Below the pieces are notes generated by a model. That model searched no databases. It was given only the letters and a program-made list of their open reading frames with translations, and was not told where the DNA came from. The translations under genes and the position numbers were made by a program. Source: Desulfosoma caldarium (lineage in GTDB: Bacteria > Desulfobacterota > Syntrophobacteria > Syntrophobacterales > DSM-9756). From it: DNA of 64,000 nt. The DNA lies in contig NZ_RJVA01000015.1 in NCBI RefSeq assembly GCF_003751385.1, positions 19,998 to 83,997 of the forward strand, in the 5' to 3' direction. Numbering within the stretch: position 1 is the stretch's first letter; every line of letters begins with the position of its first letter. Below, in pieces: positions 8,891 to 17,603 of this stretch.

Positions 8891-10069
8891 TCAGGAAAAT
8901 CCGTTTTCGCGATGCTTCGACGCGATGGTCGAGGCCAGTCGGTCTAGGGCTTCGAAATCTTTATAGGTTGGCAACCCCTTGCACAGCACGGGATCCAAAA
9001 CCTCCACCTTGAGGTTGAAAAACATGCTGGACAGCATCTCCACGGTCTTCCCTCCCCATCCATAAGAACCAATCACGGACAAGAGTTTTGCTTTCGGCCG
9101 AAGGGCATTGGCGACAAATGCGGCGTAAGCGGCTAGAGGGTGAGGACCGGCCAAAACCGTCGGTGTCGCGACAACCAGCGTTGCGGCATCCACCAGCGCC
9201 ATGGCGAGTTTTCCAATATCGGCGACGGTCAGGTTGAACGGTTCCACGGCAACGCCTTGTAAGGCCAGAGCCGAAATGAAGTGGTCCACCATGCGCCGGG
9301 TGCTGTCGTGCATGGATACAAAGGGAAGCACCACCAGGTTTCTTGGTGGGTTGGAAATCCAACTTCGATAGGCTTCTATAATCCAGGACGGATCATCAAG
9401 GATTTGGCCATGACTCGGAGCGATCATACGAAGGTCCAGGGCTTTGACCTTTTCAAGGTTCTTTGCAATGACCGCTCGAAAAGGCATCATGATCTCAGCG
9501 AAGTACCTCTTGAAAGCCTCACGGACCTGCCCCTGATCGACCACGAAAAGATCGCTCGAGGCGATGTGCGAGCCGAAAAAGTCGCAACTGAAAAGGATGC
9601 CCTCTTCGGGCAGGTAGGTCACCATAGTTTCCGGCCAATGAACCCAGGGCGTGTGCAGGAACTTTAAGGTGCGATCCCCTAGACTAAGAGTGTCCCCGTC
9701 ATCCACGGTTACGAAGACATTTTCGGGAAGGTAAAGCAGGTCCTCAAGCATGCCCTTCGCCTTGGGAGTGCAGACCACTTTCGCTTTCGGAAAGCGTTCC
9801 AGGACAAGCGGGATGGTTCCTGAGTGATCCTGTTCGGCATGGTGCGATACAATGAAATCGAGATCCTGAGCCCCGTCAAGTTGGGCGAGCAGCTTTGGAG
9901 CCATGGGGGGATCGACGGTGTCCAGCAAAGCCGTCTTTTCGCTTCCCCGAACCAGGTAGGCATTGTAGGAAGTGCCGTCGGGAAGTGGTATGAGAGCGTC
10001 AAAGAGACGCCGATCCCAATCCACGGCACCCAGCCAGAAAACCCTTTCGGTGATTTTTCTTTGATCCAT
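8891..10069 (-). CDS. flavodiiron protein (rubredoxin:oxygen/NO reductase type)
   Basis: 392 residues, the usual length of a class A flavodiiron protein. The metallo-beta-lactamase-like domain (1-250) carries the di-iron ligands: H77, E79, D81 and H82 in HHAEQDHSG, H144 in WVHWPETM, D163 in SCDFFGSH and H220 in APSHGQI. The flavodoxin domain (about 255-390) binds FMN; its phosphate loop reads SMHDSTRRM rather than the usual SxxGNT. The enzyme reduces O2 to water or NO to N2O in the cytoplasm. Upstream on the same strand is a ferredoxin (10219-10413), a plausible electron donor; no rubredoxin is adjacent. Confidence 0.92.
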   Translation of the reverse strand: MDQRKITERVFWLGAVDWDRRLFDALIPLPDGTSYNAYLVRGSEKTALLDTVDPPMAPKLLAQLDGAQDLDFIVSHHAEQDHSGTIPLVLERFPKAKVVCTPKAKGMLEDLLYLPENVFVTVDDGDTLSLGDRTLKFLHTPWVHWPETMVTYLPEEGILFSCDFFGSHIASSDLFVVDQGQVREAFKRYFAEIMMPFRAVIAKNLEKVKALDLRMIAPSHGQILDDPSWIIEAYRSWISNPPRNLVVLPFVSMHDSTRRMVDHFISALALQGVAVEPFNLTVADIGKLAMALVDAATLVVATPTVLAGPHPLAAYAAFVANALRPKAKLLSVIGSYGWGGKTVEMLSSMFFNLKVEVLDPVLCKGLPTYKDFEALDRLASTIASKHRENGFS

Positions 10070-10218
10070 CAGCGTGCTCCTTTCCCGTGGTTGTTGGGCA
10101 AAAGCCTATCGGCCACAAGCGCGGCACATCCCGGCGTTCAAATGGCCCCACAAAGCAGCTTCGAGCTCACCCTCCACGGGTTTAAACCATCTGCCATGCA
10201 GCATCCTCACGCATGGGC

Positions 10219-10413
10219 TCAGTCTTCCCAGCTAATGCATTCGGCCGGACAGGACGCCATGGCCTCTTCAATGCAGGCCTCATCGCCCGCAGCCTCGTCC
10301 AGCACATAGGCTTTTTCTTTGTCCGAATCCATCGCAAACACGTGAGGGCAGAGCTCCACGCAGGTTTCACAACCCAAACAGCATTCCTCGTCCAGAGCAA
10401 TCCTGCGTTCCAT
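10219..10413 (-). CDS. single-cluster [4Fe-4S] ferredoxin
   Basis: 64 residues from the ATG at 10413, with an AGGAGG site 6 bases upstream. The cluster motif is CCLGCETCVELCP, giving C-x2-C-x2-C, with the fourth cysteine near the C-terminus in ASCPAECISW. The acidic composition is typical of soluble low-potential ferredoxins. It probably donates electrons to the flavodiiron protein 150 bases downstream, or accepts them from CO dehydrogenase. A palindrome matching the one in the cooS-tetR promoter lies about 45-60 bases upstream of its start. A second, Asp-variant ferredoxin is at 17409. Confidence 0.9.
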   Translation of the reverse strand: MERRIALDEECCLGCETCVELCPHVFAMDSDKEKAYVLDEAAGDEACIEEAMASCPAECISWED

Positions 10414-10456
10414 GTCGCGCCTCCTTTCTCGCCCACTCGTGGCAACCACGTTGAGA

Positions 10457-10474
10457 TGTGAATTTGCTTTCACT
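10457..10474. promoter_or_regulatory. palindromic operator GTGAA-N6-TTCAC, copy A
   Basis: The sequence tgtgaatttgctttcact holds a perfect GTGAA/TTCAC inverted repeat with a 6-base spacer, upstream of the ferredoxin. The cooS-tetR intergenic region carries agtgaaatttgcttcact with the same arms and spacer length, so the neighbouring TetR protein is the leading candidate binder. This is inference from two copies only. Confidence 0.5.
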
Positions 10475-11109
10475 TCGCGACTTTGATAATTCAACTCCAG
10501 ACCCCTGTCAACGGGGCGAAGGTATTTTTATCTCTGTCATTCATGGAATTTGAAAAGATATAAAAGGTGTCATGCGACGGTTTTTAAGGAGAAATAGGAT
10601 TCACCTGTGGGTACTTTGAGTCGACGCTTTCCTTTTGAAGGGGCTGGGTGCCTAGGCGTCTTTCATAGAACCGTCATGGGTGTCGGCAATCGGAAATGGG
10701 TGAAGTGAAGGCGCCGCGTAGCACAGCGTGAAGGTTTGTATTTTGAAGCACCGCAGAGCCTCCGGTGAAGCCTTCGCTACAGAAAGATTCCCAAGGGTCC
10801 AAAATTGTTGAAATCAGGCATGCCCATAGCGGAAAGAAAGGTGGTGATTTTCCATGCCCCACTGTGGCCTCTGTGGAGCCGAGGCGCCGCCACAGCCTTG
10901 CGTCACGGAAAAAGGGCAATGCGATCTGTGGGGGCGAAAAGCCGTTCTGGCGGAGGACAAGAACAAGGAAAAAACCGAGAAGTGTGCATGCAGCGCACCG
11001 CATTCGCCTTGTCCGTAAAGGACACATTTCGGGCACCTGTGGGCTTGCGCATGCCCCAGTTCCGGACTCCGGTGGAGGTTTGCGTGCGGGCACGGTCCCG
11101 CCTGCCGCT
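10475..11109. other. intergenic region between ferredoxin and flavoprotein genes
   Basis: The left end holds the upstream region of the ferredoxin. The only frame with a plausible start and composition is the small Cys-rich one at 10854-11018, given separately. Longer frames at 10674-11191 on both strands lack ribosome sites and overlap one another, so they are treated as chance. Confidence 0.5.
10854..11018 (+). CDS. possible small Cys-rich protein (54 residues)
   Basis: The frame begins MPHCGLCGAE and ends SAPHSPCP before TAA. A GGTGG sequence lies about 10 bases before the ATG. Seven cysteines (positions 4, 7, 16, 23, 44, 46, 53) include one CxxC and one CxC, suggesting a small metal-binding protein. 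I do not recognise the family. It lies alone between two minus-strand genes, and comparable tiny Cys-rich proteins occur at 38243. It could also be a chance frame. Confidence 0.4.
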   Translation: MPHCGLCGAEAPPQPCVTEKGQCDLWGRKAVLAEDKNKEKTEKCACSAPHSPCP

Positions 11110-12654
11110 TCACATCGGCTTCCACAGACGCCAAGCCATGATCTTGGTGAGAAGCCTTTTGATTGATGGGGTGATCCGCGATCGGTTGTAGAGATCGCCG
11201 ACCTTGCGCAGGGCTTCCCCCACGGTGGGGTAAGGGTGAATGGCGGCGGCCAGACCCTTGAGGCCGATTCGATGCGTCATGGCCAAGCTCAGCTCCCCGA
11301 TGAGGTCCCCGGCGTTGGATGCCACAATGGTCGCCCCCAGGATACGATCGGAACCTTTCCGCACATGCACTCGAACCAACCCTTCGGCGCAGTCTTCCAG
11401 GACGGCGCGATCCACTTCCGAGAGGGGAAGCGTCAAGGTCTGCACCGGTATGCCTTGGTGCCGAGCTTCTTTTTCATAGAGCCCCACGTGAGCGATTTCC
11501 GGATCCGTATAGGTGCACCAAGGAATGGTGAGGGCACTGGCCTTGGCTCGACCCCAAAAAAGGGCGTTTTGAATCACGATGCGGGCCATGAAATCGGCCG
11601 CATGGGTGAACTGGTAGGGGGAACACACATCCCCTGCCGCATAGATCCTCGGATTAGTGGTTCGAAGGCCGTCGTCCACCACCACACCCTTGGGTGTCGC
11701 ATCCACCCCCACGCGTTCCAGATCCAGTCCTTCCAGGTTGGGGGCTCGACCCACCGCCACCAGAAGCCGGTCCACCGCCACACGGGTCGCCCGGCCGTGG
11801 GTGTGCACATGCATGCGCACGGATCCGCCCTTCCCCGGTTCCAGGACCAGGTCCCGCCCGCAGCATAAAAGCTCCACGCCGTCAGCTTCCATGGCCTTCA
11901 AGACGACAGCCGACGCATCCGAATCTTCGCGCGGCAGAATGCCGTGTGCCGCTTCCACCACAAAGACCTTGGATCCGAGTCGGGCAAAGGCTTGCGCCAT
12001 TTCGCAGCCGATAGGGCCGGCGCCGATGATGCCGAATCGTTTGGGAAGTTCCGTGAGCGAAAAGAGCGTTTCATGGGTGAGGTGGGGCACCCTGTTGAGG
12101 CCGGGTATGGGCGGAACCGCCGCTCGAGCCCCGGTGGCGATGACGGCCTTGTGAAACCGCAGTCGGGTCCCGTCCACATCCACCGTTTCCGAATCCACGA
12201 AGCGGGCGTTTCCGAAAAAGATGTCCACACCCAAGTCGGCAAAGCGCTGAGCGCAATCGTTTGAGGCAATGGAGGCTCGAAGGCGCCTCATGCGTTCCAT
12301 GACCTGGGAAAAGTCCACCCGGGCGCCTTGCCGCACGTGGATGCCAAAACGGTGAGCTTTGCGAACGCTCGCGGCGGCCCGGGACGCCGCGATGATGGCC
12401 TTGGAAGGGACGCAGCCCACGTTGAGGCAGTCGCCGCCCAAGAGGTGCCTTTCCACCAGGGCCACTTTGGCGCCCAGGCCGGCGGCTCCGGCGGCGGTCA
12501 CCAGCCCAGCGGTGCCCGCTCCGATAACCACCAGGTTATAGCGAAAGGCCGGTACGGGAGGCTTCCAATCCGCGGGGCGGATCAACGCAGCCAGTTCTCG
12601 ATTCCACTCATCCCATGGCTCCAGTTGGATCCAGCGCTCTTTCAAAGGGCTCAT
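11110..12654 (-). CDS. FAD-dependent pyridine nucleotide-disulfide oxidoreductase, mercuric-reductase-like
   Basis: 514 residues from the ATG at 12654, chosen for the AGGTGAAGAAG stretch before it; the open frame continues upstream without a site. FAD-binding VVIGAGTAGLVTAAGAAGLG at about 40, redox-active disulfide GGDCLNVGCVPSKA, NAD-binding FGIIGAGPIGCEMAQ, second FAD motif IYAAGDVC, and the dimerisation-domain HPYPTVGEALRK. The HPYPT ending and the roughly 40-residue N-terminal extension resemble MerA-like chromosomal flavoproteins, not classic lipoamide dehydrogenase. There is no N-terminal HMA domain and no C-terminal vicinal cysteine pair, so mercury reduction is doubtful. Substrate unknown. 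Confidence 0.85.
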   Translation of the reverse strand: MSPLKERWIQLEPWDEWNRELAALIRPADWKPPVPAFRYNLVVIGAGTAGLVTAAGAAGLGAKVALVERHLLGGDCLNVGCVPSKAIIAASRAAASVRKAHRFGIHVRQGARVDFSQVMERMRRLRASIASNDCAQRFADLGVDIFFGNARFVDSETVDVDGTRLRFHKAVIATGARAAVPPIPGLNRVPHLTHETLFSLTELPKRFGIIGAGPIGCEMAQAFARLGSKVFVVEAAHGILPREDSDASAVVLKAMEADGVELLCCGRDLVLEPGKGGSVRMHVHTHGRATRVAVDRLLVAVGRAPNLEGLDLERVGVDATPKGVVVDDGLRTTNPRIYAAGDVCSPYQFTHAADFMARIVIQNALFWGRAKASALTIPWCTYTDPEIAHVGLYEKEARHQGIPVQTLTLPLSEVDRAVLEDCAEGLVRVHVRKGSDRILGATIVASNAGDLIGELSLAMTHRIGLKGLAAAIHPYPTVGEALRKVGDLYNRSRITPSIKRLLTKIMAWRLWKPM

Positions 12655-12873
12655 GGTTTCTTCTTCACCTTGCGTTCCCATACCTCTTGGGTGGCTTGTC
12701 GGGACCGATGACGTGCCCTTCACCCACCTCTTCAACCCCGCCGGGGCCTTTGTTCGCATCGTGTGCCGATCCTAAAAGCCATCGAAGCACACCGCTTTTC
12801 CGCGGGATGGACCCGCGCCCTTTTTTCTTCAATTCTGGAAGCTTAGCCCTTAGCGCTGAACGCCCATTCCAGC

Positions 12874-15800
12874 TTACGCCAAGAGTCCCTCACCGACGCG
12901 ACCGTTAAGGCTTCTCATGACCGGGCATCGAGCCCCCTCGCATTCAAGGTTTCTGGCCTGCTGGCGGCACTTGAGCGTGTGGTTGGCCGAAAGACTCCGG
13001 CCTAGAAACGGTTCGGAAAGTTCCGCGGCCTTCTTGAGAGCGATCCAGGAGTCACGCTGGCAGCAGCGGGCCGCATCCAGAGAGGAAATCGCCGCCAAGG
13101 CCGCCAGGGTGGCCTGCTGGGCCACGCAGCGTTGCCGACCTTTGACCGGATTGGCTTCCAGCAGAATGGAAAAGGCGATCCCGACCCCCACCGCCGCGCC
13201 GCAACAGCCCATGAACCCGCAGGATCCTCCGGGAACCTGGGATCCACGGCGAAGGGCTGAGCGGATAGCCTCGTCGCTCACCGCTTCCCCTGCATTGCGG
13301 GAAGCGGTCACAATGACGGCGGGCACCAGTGCGTGGTGTTCGGGTCCATGAACGGGCATGGCCGGGTGCCGGCGGATTTTGTCCATGAGCAAGATCAGGT
13401 CCGTTTCGTTGGAAGAAAGGCACAGGTGTTCCATGACCGCCAGGGCGTCCCCGGAATGGCAGGCATCGCAGACGAAGTGACCCTTGACGCAGTGGGCCGA
13501 CGACAAGAACCGATCCCCGCAGTAGGTGCACGTCTGCAAACGTTCGGACGGTGCGTAGCAAAGAGGTTCTCCGCACACCATGCAGCCGGAACGGCGCCGA
13601 AGCGCAATGCTTTGACCAGTTGTCAGACTGGATGAAACGGGCGTTCGCCGCATCGGCGCAACGGAACCGGTGGCGGCCCGGTCTTCCGGCCGAGCGCACG
13701 CGCAGCCGCCTTCTCCTTGCCGGTTTGTCACGGCGCCCGCATCGTCCAAAATCCACAATTGGTCATCCAGAATTTCCGCTTCCGACGTCGGAATATGTTC
13801 CACGGAGCCGGGCCTGAGCGTCTTGCCGCCAAAAGTCTGAACCAAGGCAAAGGGGCCTGGATAGAGGACGGAAACGGTGTCTGCGTCCGCTTCTTTTCGG
13901 GCTTCAAAAGTGAGGCTGTAGAAGCGATGGCCGCGCACCGTGCGGTAGGGAAATCTTTTAAGAAAACGAATCGTCTGAAAGCCGGATTCTTCCAGAAGAC
14001 CCACAAGATCCCTTTGCGTGAGCGCGCCGGCGAGGCATTCGCCGTGAAGCACGGGGTCGTTTCGAATGGACGAATCGGGGTCGGTGTCGCACACGACGTC
14101 GGAAACCACCAGCCGTCCGCCCGGCCGCAGTACGCGATAGATTTCTTGAAAGGCGCCGCGTTTGTCGCTGGACAAGTTGAGCACGCAGTTGGAAACGACC
14201 ACATGCGCCGTATGGTCTTTCAGAGGAAGGCTTTCCAAAAGGGCACGGCAAAAGGCCATGTTGTCATAGCCAAGGCGCTTCACCGTGGCGCGAGCTCCCT
14301 CCCGAGCTCGCTGCAGCATGGCTTCCAGCATGTCGATGCCGATAACGCGCCCATTTTGCCCCACCTGCTTGGCCGCCATAAAGCATTCCAGGCCACTTCC
14401 ACAGCCCAGATCCACCACCGTCTCACCCTCTTGAAGTTCGGCATCCACCACGGGACTGCCGCATCCGTAGCCGCGAAACCGGTATTTTTCCGGAACGTGA
14501 GCCATCCATTCCACAGGGTAGGTCGCGGGATTGAGAATGTCCAACTTGGGGCGCACCGCAGCTTCGGCATAAAAGTCTCGCACGACGGACAGGCTCGATG
14601 GAGAAGCCAGAGCCAACAGGCAGTTGGAATGGGTGAAAGTGACCCCATGGTCAGCCTTTGCACAACTTTGCAGGACGTCTCCCATCTTGAGCCTCAGTGC
14701 GGGCCGATGGGTGACGGCGGGTTCCGAAGCGCGACGCACGATGAGCCATTGTGCCAGCCTTTCGTAGAGATCCATGTAGGGGTCGGCGCCCAGAAATCGG
14801 CCGGCAGCCAGGTAGCTGTGGTCCGAATCGCCTCCTCCCAAAAGGAAGCGCAGCGGATGCTCGAGCGCTGCAACCGTTTCCCGCCGAATTCGCTCAAAGA
14901 CGGAGCTCTTCTTCCAGGCCTTTTCCAGGCCGTGAGGCCACGGGACCGCCAGTTCGGCAAGGCCCACCAGAGCCGCCGACGGATAAAGGTTTCCGTCGGG
15001 GCCGAGAGCCAACGATTCCCAGGCCATGCCGGTGCCGTCATGACGCGTTCCCGGCGGTGAAAAGACCTGGGAGGCAAGCGCTCGCACATTGTCCACCGAA
15101 ACGCCCAGGAGTTCGGCGCGTTCAACGGTTCGGCGCACGGCATCGAAGAGTTCATCAGTGGGAACGAATTCGTTCGGCACACCTCGACCCCGCACGAAAT
15201 ACCACATGAAGTGGATGTTGGATGCGCCCAGGTCTCGTGCCACGTCCGCGAGGTGCGACACGTCGGCCAGGTTCGATCGAGTGGGACACATGGACAGAGT
15301 GAATGGAAAACCCCTGCGGGAAAGGGCTCGCAGTTCGCGAACCGTTCGTGAAAAGGCGCCTTTGCCGCGCACGGCATCATGGCGCTTTTCCAGGCCGTCC
15401 AGGCTCACTTGAAGGTGCAGCCTTTCGGGATTCCACCGGTGTCTTGTCAGGACGGCTCGGGCGCCCAACGCATTGGTGAGCACCACCACATGGGTATCCG
15501 GCAGGCGAAGAATTTCATGAACTATGGCGGGAAATTCGCGATAAACGAAGGGCTCACCCCCGGTGAGGGCAAAGAGGCGGCAGCCCAGTGCGTGGGCCTG
15601 GCGGACGGCTTGGAGTGCCACGTTCGTCGAAAGCTCTCGAGACCGAGACGGCGAAGCTGCAAAAAGGCAATGGGTGCAGGACAGATTGCAGCGGTCCGTG
15701 AGATGGATCCAGAACTCCTTGAGACCGTTCAGGCGCAGCACGTCCCCTCGCCCCGTATAATCGGAAGGGCACCCGTCGGGAAGACGCTCTCGAAAGCGAG

Positions 15801-15960
15801 CGCCTTCCGGAGTTTCGAGAACACTCGGGTCTTTCAGCGCTTTTTGAAGAAGACGGTCGGCCGCTTCGTTGGGAACGAACCAGCAGGGCGGATCGGGCCG
15901 AACATAAACGGGAATGTCTTCCCAAAAAAGTCGCCGCCATTCGTGAGGTTCAAAGGGCAT
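12874..15960 (-). CDS. fusion: PqqD-like, radical SAM, ArsM-like methyltransferase, DUF5714-like
   Basis: 1028 residues, ATG with a GAGGAG site. Residues 15-45 (VYVRPDPPCWFVPNEAADRL) resemble a PqqD/RRE-like segment. The radical SAM domain covers about 80-340, with cluster cysteines C91, C95 and C98 in CNLSCTHC and TGGEP at 133-137; no clear SPASM cluster was seen. Residues 460-690 are a class I methyltransferase with DLGCGSG at 517-523 and three cysteines placed as in arsenite methyltransferase ArsM: C500 in YGCGSP, C592 in SNCVLNL and C642 in GECLAGA. Residues 790-1014 are Cys-rich, with CMVC, CTYC, CDAC, GSCGFMGCCGA and CECGARC-like groups, matching my memory of DUF5714. It stands alone. 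It may act on arsenic or another thiophilic element; the product is unknown. Confidence 0.8.
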   Translation of the reverse strand: MPFEPHEWRRLFWEDIPVYVRPDPPCWFVPNEAADRLLQKALKDPSVLETPEGARFRERLPDGCPSDYTGRGDVLRLNGLKEFWIHLTDRCNLSCTHCLFAASPSRSRELSTNVALQAVRQAHALGCRLFALTGGEPFVYREFPAIVHEILRLPDTHVVVLTNALGARAVLTRHRWNPERLHLQVSLDGLEKRHDAVRGKGAFSRTVRELRALSRRGFPFTLSMCPTRSNLADVSHLADVARDLGASNIHFMWYFVRGRGVPNEFVPTDELFDAVRRTVERAELLGVSVDNVRALASQVFSPPGTRHDGTGMAWESLALGPDGNLYPSAALVGLAELAVPWPHGLEKAWKKSSVFERIRRETVAALEHPLRFLLGGGDSDHSYLAAGRFLGADPYMDLYERLAQWLIVRRASEPAVTHRPALRLKMGDVLQSCAKADHGVTFTHSNCLLALASPSSLSVVRDFYAEAAVRPKLDILNPATYPVEWMAHVPEKYRFRGYGCGSPVVDAELQEGETVVDLGCGSGLECFMAAKQVGQNGRVIGIDMLEAMLQRAREGARATVKRLGYDNMAFCRALLESLPLKDHTAHVVVSNCVLNLSSDKRGAFQEIYRVLRPGGRLVVSDVVCDTDPDSSIRNDPVLHGECLAGALTQRDLVGLLEESGFQTIRFLKRFPYRTVRGHRFYSLTFEARKEADADTVSVLYPGPFALVQTFGGKTLRPGSVEHIPTSEAEILDDQLWILDDAGAVTNRQGEGGCACARPEDRAATGSVAPMRRTPVSSSLTTGQSIALRRRSGCMVCGEPLCYAPSERLQTCTYCGDRFLSSAHCVKGHFVCDACHSGDALAVMEHLCLSSNETDLILLMDKIRRHPAMPVHGPEHHALVPAVIVTASRNAGEAVSDEAIRSALRRGSQVPGGSCGFMGCCGAAVGVGIAFSILLEANPVKGRQRCVAQQATLAALAAISSLDAARCCQRDSWIALKKAAELSEPFLGRSLSANHTLKCRQQARNLECEGARCPVMRSLNGRVGEGLLA

Positions 15961-16809
15961 CGATCAACTCCTCGGTGCTTTGGGCAAGTGGAAAACAATT
16001 CCGGGAAATCTCCTCAGCCGCACTCTCACCGCGCTTTACCTTCATCTGCTAATCATTCTGTGCCGCAAATGCCCGCAGGCGGTGGGCTGTGACGTGCCCT
16101 CCAGGAAACTCCAATCCTCAAGAAACGATTTCATGGCTTCGTCGTGTCCAGTTCCGCTTTCTTCGTTCGGTCCTCGTGAAGCGTCATACTGCTCGGTCCC
16201 CCCCTTCCCGTGTTCCATCGTTGGGCTGATCCGAGTTGTCTTGCCTTTGAACCTTCCGGTGCAGTGCCGCTCTGGCCATCCTGTGAGCCCTCATCGGCCC
16301 GGTCATAACTTGGGGTAAGGACGCCGAGTGTGACTGCGCCGGTTTGCGCCAGGGCCAGGTCCGATCCCGAAAAGTGCACAAAGACGCAGGTGAAACCCAC
16401 GCCCGTGACGCCAAAGTTAAGGATTGGCAGCAAGGGACGGCTGCGGAAGAAGACGGCCGCATGAAGTGCCATTCACAAGAACCGCTGCCCCGACCAAGGC
16501 TCCTGGGCACTTCGGTGTGAAGGATCATCAAAAGCGAAAGGCGTTCATCCTCCTGAAACAGCCACGCCGCATAGGGAACCGCGAAGATCCTTATAGGCAA
16601 GGGTGATTCGAAAGATCAAGAACGGCGCAAATCATGGCCTTGGAATGCTGTGAGACAAAGGGACGACTGAAGCCATGAACGCCGTGTGGACCACGGGCTT
16701 TGAAGCTTAGTCATGGGATCATAATTGCTGCAGGTCGACGTTCTTGTCCCTGAGTGGCCACGGATTTTAGAAAAGGGCATGAAAATCGGCTTTCAAAAGG
16801 ATTGAACTC
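15961..16809. other. 850-base intergenic region, possible decayed transporter
   Basis: No intact gene. On the minus strand, 16600 to about 16480 encodes a piece reading RIFAVPYAAWLFQEDERLS, which resembles the last helices of EamA-type exporters. After a frame change, another hydrophobic stretch (LLPILNFGVTGVGFTCVFV) follows to about 16330. This could be a degraded drug/metabolite exporter, but the match is weak. Confidence 0.3.
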
Positions 16810-17058
16810 ATGGCCGAATCCTCTCTTTCTGTGAACGAAAACGAACTCAGACACTGGATCGCCCCGCATGTGACCGAGGTGCTTCGAGACAAGGCGGACG
16901 CGCTGTTTTACGAAAAGATTGCCGCTTTTGTGTCGAAAAATGAGCCGCGTGCCCGCGAATTGGCCCTCAGAAAAAAGGTCGGTCGCATGGAAGAAGAAAT
17001 CAAGGCCTTGCCGGAAATTCACATGGCTCACTTCAACGCTGCGGAAAAAGCGCTTTAA
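16810..17058 (+). CDS. small hypothetical helical protein
   Basis: 82 residues, ATG with AAAAGGA about 8 bases upstream. The sequence is strongly amphipathic and charged, with long predicted helices (HVTEVLRDKADALFYEKI; ARELALRKKVGRMEEEIKAL) and no cysteines or membrane segments. I do not recognise a family. It is isolated, with about 350 bases of non-coding sequence downstream that includes a hairpin terminator. Coding quality (ribosome site, composition, clean end) makes it likely real. Confidence 0.6.
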   Translation: MAESSLSVNENELRHWIAPHVTEVLRDKADALFYEKIAAFVSKNEPRARELALRKKVGRMEEEIKALPEIHMAHFNAAEKAL

Positions 17059-17408
17059 AGCCATGGATAACCAACTGACCATGGATCAGTGAATCATGCG
17101 GTTGGGATTTTCCGTTATGGTGGCCTCGATGAGCCTCCTAAGAATTTGGCCCTTACCCTGTATTCAACAAGGTTTTACTCGTTGATACCGGAGGGTGAGT
17201 TCCTCCAGTTTTGCGCGGGCCAGAGGCCCGCGCTCCCAGGAAGGACCCTCTCCGTCCTTTTTTTAGGGAATACCACTGGTCATTTTGTTGCCCACAGCCG
17301 TTGGGCTGATCAATACACCTTCGCATTGCCCTTAGACCGTCGTGTTCGGCGTCATCAACCCTCTCGTCGCTCAAAATGGGGCACTGGCGGCCTCGTTCAC
17401 CGAGTGTC
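17059..17408. other. 350-base intergenic region
   Basis: Contains the double-hairpin terminator at 17213-17264 and no convincing gene. The 147-residue open frame crossing it is antisense to the ferredoxin at 17409 over its second half and is treated as chance. Confidence 0.5.
17213..17264 (+). terminator. strong tandem hairpin terminator
   Basis: A perfect 9-bp hairpin GCGCGGGCC-AGA-GGCCCGCGC (17213-17233) is followed by a second hairpin AAGGAC-CCTCTCC-GTCCTT (17241-17259) and a run of T (17260-17264). It probably ends transcription from the 82-residue gene. Confidence 0.7.
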
Positions 17409-17603
17409 TTATTCCTCGATGAGGATCGCCCCCGGGGCGCACTCTTCCGCCGCCTGCCGCACTTTCGCCTCCAGATGCGCAGGGACGACGTCCACCATTA
17501 CCCGCGAAAGCAATTGGTCTTCATCGTACTGAAAAACTTCGGGGCACACTTTGCTGCAATTGCGATCTCCCATACACAATTCCTCATCGATGCGAACTTT
17601 CAT
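17409..17603 (-). CDS. ferredoxin with Asp in place of one cluster cysteine
   Basis: 64 residues. The cluster motif reads C-MG-D-RN-C-SKV-CP, so the second position of C-x2-C-x2-C is Asp, with the last cysteine in ECAPGAILIEE. Such C-x2-D-x2-C ferredoxins (Pyrococcus furiosus Fd, Desulfovibrio africanus Fd III) hold a [3Fe-4S]/[4Fe-4S] cluster that can interconvert or bind another metal at the open site. The start overlaps the stop of the universal stress protein gene by 4 bases (ATGA), so both are co-translated. It differs from the all-Cys ferredoxin at 10219. Confidence 0.9.
   Translation of the reverse strand: MKVRIDEELCMGDRNCSKVCPEVFQYDEDQLLSRVMVDVVPAHLEAKVRQAAEECAPGAILIEE

Noticed and set aside
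11110..12654. Calling the flavoprotein a true mercuric reductase
   Set aside because: The HMA domain and C-terminal CC pair of MerA are absent.
13717..15060. 447-codon plus-strand open frame
   Set aside because: Antisense to the radical SAM fusion protein; no family-like motifs, so it is a high-GC shadow.
17225..17233. Hairpin at 17213-17233 as an attachment site or CRISPR repeat
   Set aside because: Single copy and followed by a second hairpin with a T-run, which is best read as a terminator.
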